Positions 61,267 to 64,000 of a stretch of DNA of 64,000 nt are shown piece after piece. This DNA is from Myroides odoratus DSM 2801 (lineage in GTDB: Bacteria > Bacteroidota > Bacteroidia > Flavobacteriales > Flavobacteriaceae). Location: positions 276,312 to 340,311 of the forward strand of contig NZ_CM001437.1 in NCBI RefSeq assembly GCF_000243275.1, written 5' to 3'. Numbering within the stretch: position 1 is the first letter of the stretch; each line of letters starts with the position of its first letter. The notes beneath the pieces are model-generated. The model had not been told where the DNA came from, made no database searches, and saw only the letters and a program-made list of their open reading frames with translations. A program made the translations under genes and the position numbers.

Positions 61267-64000
61267 TTAAGTTTTAGAAATATTTCCTAATCGATCTACT
61301 TTTAGTTTGATGCAAACTTCTTTAATCATAAAACCGTCAAATGATTTTTGATTCTTTGATTGTGGACTTCCAACACCTAGTTCATTTTGAATAGGATAAT
61401 TTATACCTCTCTTTTCTTGTTCTTTACTATTTATATTAAAAATAATAGCAGATATATTTGACGGAATAAAATTACAGGTAGTATCACTGCTATCAGTAAA
61501 CTTATAAACTCTATTTGAATCTAACTGCTCATTATCATCGATAGTAGGAACATAAACCAAATCATTTGGTGATAAATGAAACAACAATTGATGTCCTTTT
61601 TCATTAGTTTCGGGAACGGGAGAAAGTCCTTGTTTTAATCTTTCTATTACTAAATTCAAAGGAATAGTATCATAACTTCTCTTTCCTGTTTTATCTTGAT
61701 AAATTCCGAAAAATAGATTCGTTCCTTTTGCTGCTTCTACAAACTTTGCTATTTTATTGCCGGTTTCTCCCACGGGGAATTTAGATCCTTGTTCAAAAAT
61801 TCTAACTTTAATAATAGGTTGATGATTTTTCCCCTCATTATAAACTGAGATGCTTTTATTTAATTCTTCAATTCCTTCAGGAGAAAATGCGACATCTGGT
61901 TTGTTATCTTTTGCTTTCAAATAATTTCTTAGAATCTTTTGTATGCCTGTATCTGTAATTGATTCAATTGATTTTTCATTGAATGAACTATCCAAAGATT
62001 TTCGAGTTGCAGTCACAATTTTTCCTTTTGTTACTTTCACTCTATCCAAATGAATTTGACCAGAAACTGTTTCTTTATGTAACGATTTTCTAATCGCCCA
62101 ATTTGTTCCCTTTTGAGAAATCAACTCTTTCTTCGGATTTCCATACTTATCTAAACGTAAGTTTCCATTTTCGTCAGTATAACTCTCGTAATAATTAGTT
62201 GCTTTATTAATCACACGAAGATTTTGTTTAAAACTAACTACCATATTTTCTAATGCATCACGAGTATCTTGTGTAAGCGTATTCCAAGGCTTTTTGAAAG
62301 TTGTAAATTTTTCTTTTTCACGGCCTTCTTTTACATTAAAGTACTTTTCTTTATTTCTTAGATTGACTTGAAGATCAAATCTAAATGACTTTTGTTCCTC
62401 TTTTGTTCTATCTTTTTTAGGTAAAGCTGATTCGTTATTTAGCAAATTCACATGATCTCGCGTTGCTAAAGCAATCACTAAAGCATCTAAAGCATGATGG
62501 CGATGATCAATACGTTTTTTTGAAAACCCTTTTGAATATTCTAACGGAACGGTAGGAATAATTTTACCATTGGTATTTGTTGATGTAAAATCTGTAGAAT
62601 TAGTCAAATTATTCATACGCTCAAAACGAGGTAGAATCAATTCATTCCAAACATCATTCAGCCCCCAATCTTGTTTCAATTGTGAGGTAATTTTACCATT
62701 TCCAGGAATGATATTTTTTGAATTTATTCCATCATCTTTTGAATTTACTTCGTCTTTACGGACAATATTAGATAATAAATGCGTAACAAATTTACTGATA
62801 TAACGAGTATCATTCAATTGGCGTTCAATCATCTTTTCAGGCACATCTTCCAACAAAAGTTTGTTTCGTTTTCCTCTATTTTTATCGTAATTCTTCTTCA
62901 CAAAACTTTCATAAGCTTCCACTTCTAAAACCTGAGCTGTTCTACCATTACCCAATTCAATCTTTTCGCTATGATGATTCTTAATAAACTCTAATCCCAA
63001 CTGATTATCTTTTCGCTTATTTACAGCAGCTTCGCATATTACTTTATTGCTCAGGCTATCATCAAAATAACGGCTTTGAGGAATAACGTGTTCTATTTCA
63101 TAATCTGATGTAAACAAACGACTCAACGGAATCATTTCTCCAGTATAAGGCGATTGATATTTTTGCTCTAACCAAAGTTTATAACGAATCAATTCTGATT
63201 TTGACGGTTGCGCCGTTTTACTGATTTTCAAAATATCTTCATCGATATTTTCAACTGCATTTAAAACACCTTCTTCATAAATTTTTAAAATTTCTTGTTG
63301 CATTGGTGAATGTGGGCGAACATTTTCAATATTCGTATCTTCTTTTAATTCTACTAATAAAGCCTTGATACGTAAATTGGTATTTTCGTTTTCAGTAACA
63401 GAATTGGTAATTCGTTTACGTTCATCAGCAGTATTTTTCATTTCTCGACCTAATTCAATATGAATTTCATCGAAAAAATTTTGAACACCATTTCCGTATT
63501 GTTGCCAAATATCTTTCACCACTCGTAAAGTTTCTGTAATTATTTGCTCTACAATTGGATTACGTAATGAATGTTGCTTAAATTCTTTTAAATAATTTTC
63601 TAAATCTTTAACCGAATTCCATTTTCCGGCAATCTCAGCTTCGGAATGACGGTCATAAACTACATATTGCGCTAACCAAAGTGGAAGATTTTGAAAATCT
63701 TCTATTTGGTTTAACTGAAATTGTTCTGCTTTTTCACGAACTCTAATTTTAATCTTCTCATCGTATTCACCTGTTAAAATTTTATCTATTCGATCTAAGA
63801 CAGACGGAACAATATTATTTTTATTCCAAACTGAGCCAAAACGCATCAATGGCAAAAGTTTTTTTATAGCTTTTTCAGAAAAACTTCCATAATCGCTTTT
63901 AAATGGTGGAAATTTTTTAAATGATTCGACAAAAGATATTTCATCTAAATTGTGTTTAGAAGCGAATTTAGCTAATGCTTTTTCATATTCAATTTTATCA
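61267..64000 (-). CDS. cas9: Type II-C Cas9 endonuclease (5' part outside window)
   Basis: About 910 C-terminal residues of the RNA-guided nuclease are visible; the open frame continues past the window edge, so the TTG at 63855 is not the start. RuvC-II is in FFDEIHIELGREMKNTADER. The HNH domain follows (TSDYEIEHVIPQSRYFDDSL, NKVICEAAVNKRKDNQLG; histidine in IEHVIP), then RuvC-III in KKRIDHRHHALDALVIALAT. The PAM-interacting end is KFPVGETGNKIAKFVEAAKG and TNLFFGIYQDKTG. Active-site residues look intact. Typical Bacteroidota II-C Cas9 proteins have about 1,350-1,450 residues. It leads a cas9-cas1-cas2 operon. Confidence 0.97.
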   Translation of the reverse strand, partial: DKIEYEKALAKFASKHNLDEISFVESFKKFPPFKSDYGSFSEKAIKKLLPLMRFGSVWNKNNIVPSVLDRIDKILTGEYDEKIKIRVREKAEQFQLNQIEDFQNLPLWLAQYVVYDRHSEAEIAGKWNSVKDLENYLKEFKQHSLRNPIVEQIITETLRVVKDIWQQYGNGVQNFFDEIHIELGREMKNTADERKRITNSVTENENTNLRIKALLVELKEDTNIENVRPHSPMQQEILKIYEEGVLNAVENIDEDILKISKTAQPSKSELIRYKLWLEQKYQSPYTGEMIPLSRLFTSDYEIEHVIPQSRYFDDSLSNKVICEAAVNKRKDNQLGLEFIKNHHSEKIELGNGRTAQVLEVEAYESFVKKNYDKNRGKRNKLLLEDVPEKMIERQLNDTRYISKFVTHLLSNIVRKDEVNSKDDGINSKNIIPGNGKITSQLKQDWGLNDVWNELILPRFERMNNLTNSTDFTSTNTNGKIIPTVPLEYSKGFSKKRIDHRHHALDALVIALATRDHVNLLNNESALPKKDRTKEEQKSFRFDLQVNLRNKEKYFNVKEGREKEKFTTFKKPWNTLTQDTRDALENMVVSFKQNLRVINKATNYYESYTDENGNLRLDKYGNPKKELISQKGTNWAIRKSLHKETVSGQIHLDRVKVTKGKIVTATRKSLDSSFNEKSIESITDTGIQKILRNYLKAKDNKPDVAFSPEGIEELNKSISVYNEGKNHQPIIKVRIFEQGSKFPVGETGNKIAKFVEAAKGTNLFFGIYQDKTGKRSYDTIPLNLVIERLKQGLSPVPETNEKGHQLLFHLSPNDLVYVPTIDDNEQLDSNRVYKFTDSSDTTCNFIPSNISAIIFNINSKEQEKRGINYPIQNELGVGSPQSKNQKSFDGFMIKEVCIKLKVDRLGNISKT

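Overview
This 64 kb window comes from a low-GC member of the Bacteroidota, most likely the class Flavobacteriia (a Myroides-like genus is a guess I cannot verify). The evidence is a SusC-type receptor with an FecR/ECF pair, PorP/SprF with a gliding-motility-type C-terminal domain (type IX secretion), many lipoproteins, promoters of the TAnnTTTG type, and a Cas9-Cas1-Cas2 locus with long repeats.

Layout. 1-3.3 kb: a trans-envelope signalling operon (fecR, ECF sigma factor, SusC-type receptor cut by the window edge). 3.6-5.3 kb: an AraC regulator divergent from a META-domain lipoprotein. 5.8-15.6 kb: a surface-protein cluster on the minus strand. It holds three secreted proteins that share one N-terminal module (one with long head-like repeats and an S74-like chaperone domain) around a type IX trio (sorting-domain protein, PorP/SprF, PD40-OmpA protein). 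16.3-19.5 kb: a CI-type repressor and two tandem membrane-bound AraC proteins. 19.6-20.3 kb: a scar joining two broken genes. 20.3-25.1 kb: a YCII protein with an ECF42-type sigma factor, an azoreductase with a matching promoter, and an AraC/MFS pair. 25.1-40 kb: lipoproteins, a WG-repeat operon, a PTS IIC-like permease, two lipoprotein hydrolases, a second ECF gene with a membrane partner, a stand-alone atpB, an SMR transporter and several repeat-rich gaps. 40.1-44.2 kb: a glycosyltransferase pseudogene, then an iron-uptake operon (TonB receptor and PepSY protein) behind two palindromic operator-like sites. 44.4-50 kb: an arginase-family gene and a row of small unrecognised minus-strand genes that looks like an accessory cassette island. 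50.2-54.3 kb: a DoxX-like protein and an AraC regulator divergent from an MBL-hydrolase/FAH-family operon. 54.4-57.2 kb: small lipoprotein genes among repeats and gene fragments. 57.3-64 kb: a type II-C CRISPR-Cas locus with 34 repeats, cas2, cas1 and most of cas9.

The most interesting signals are these. A bipartite promoter (GTGTCCCCTTT-N7-TTCAATCGT) occurs in front of both the ECF42-type operon and azoR, which defines a small regulon. The CRISPR repeat itself carries a plausible Bacteroidota promoter on the plus strand. The array's distal end is cut by a 107-bp repeat whose second copy abuts a truncated hydrolase. Direct operator repeats lie in front of the MFS gene. All functions come from reading the sequence and from family knowledge; no database search was run.
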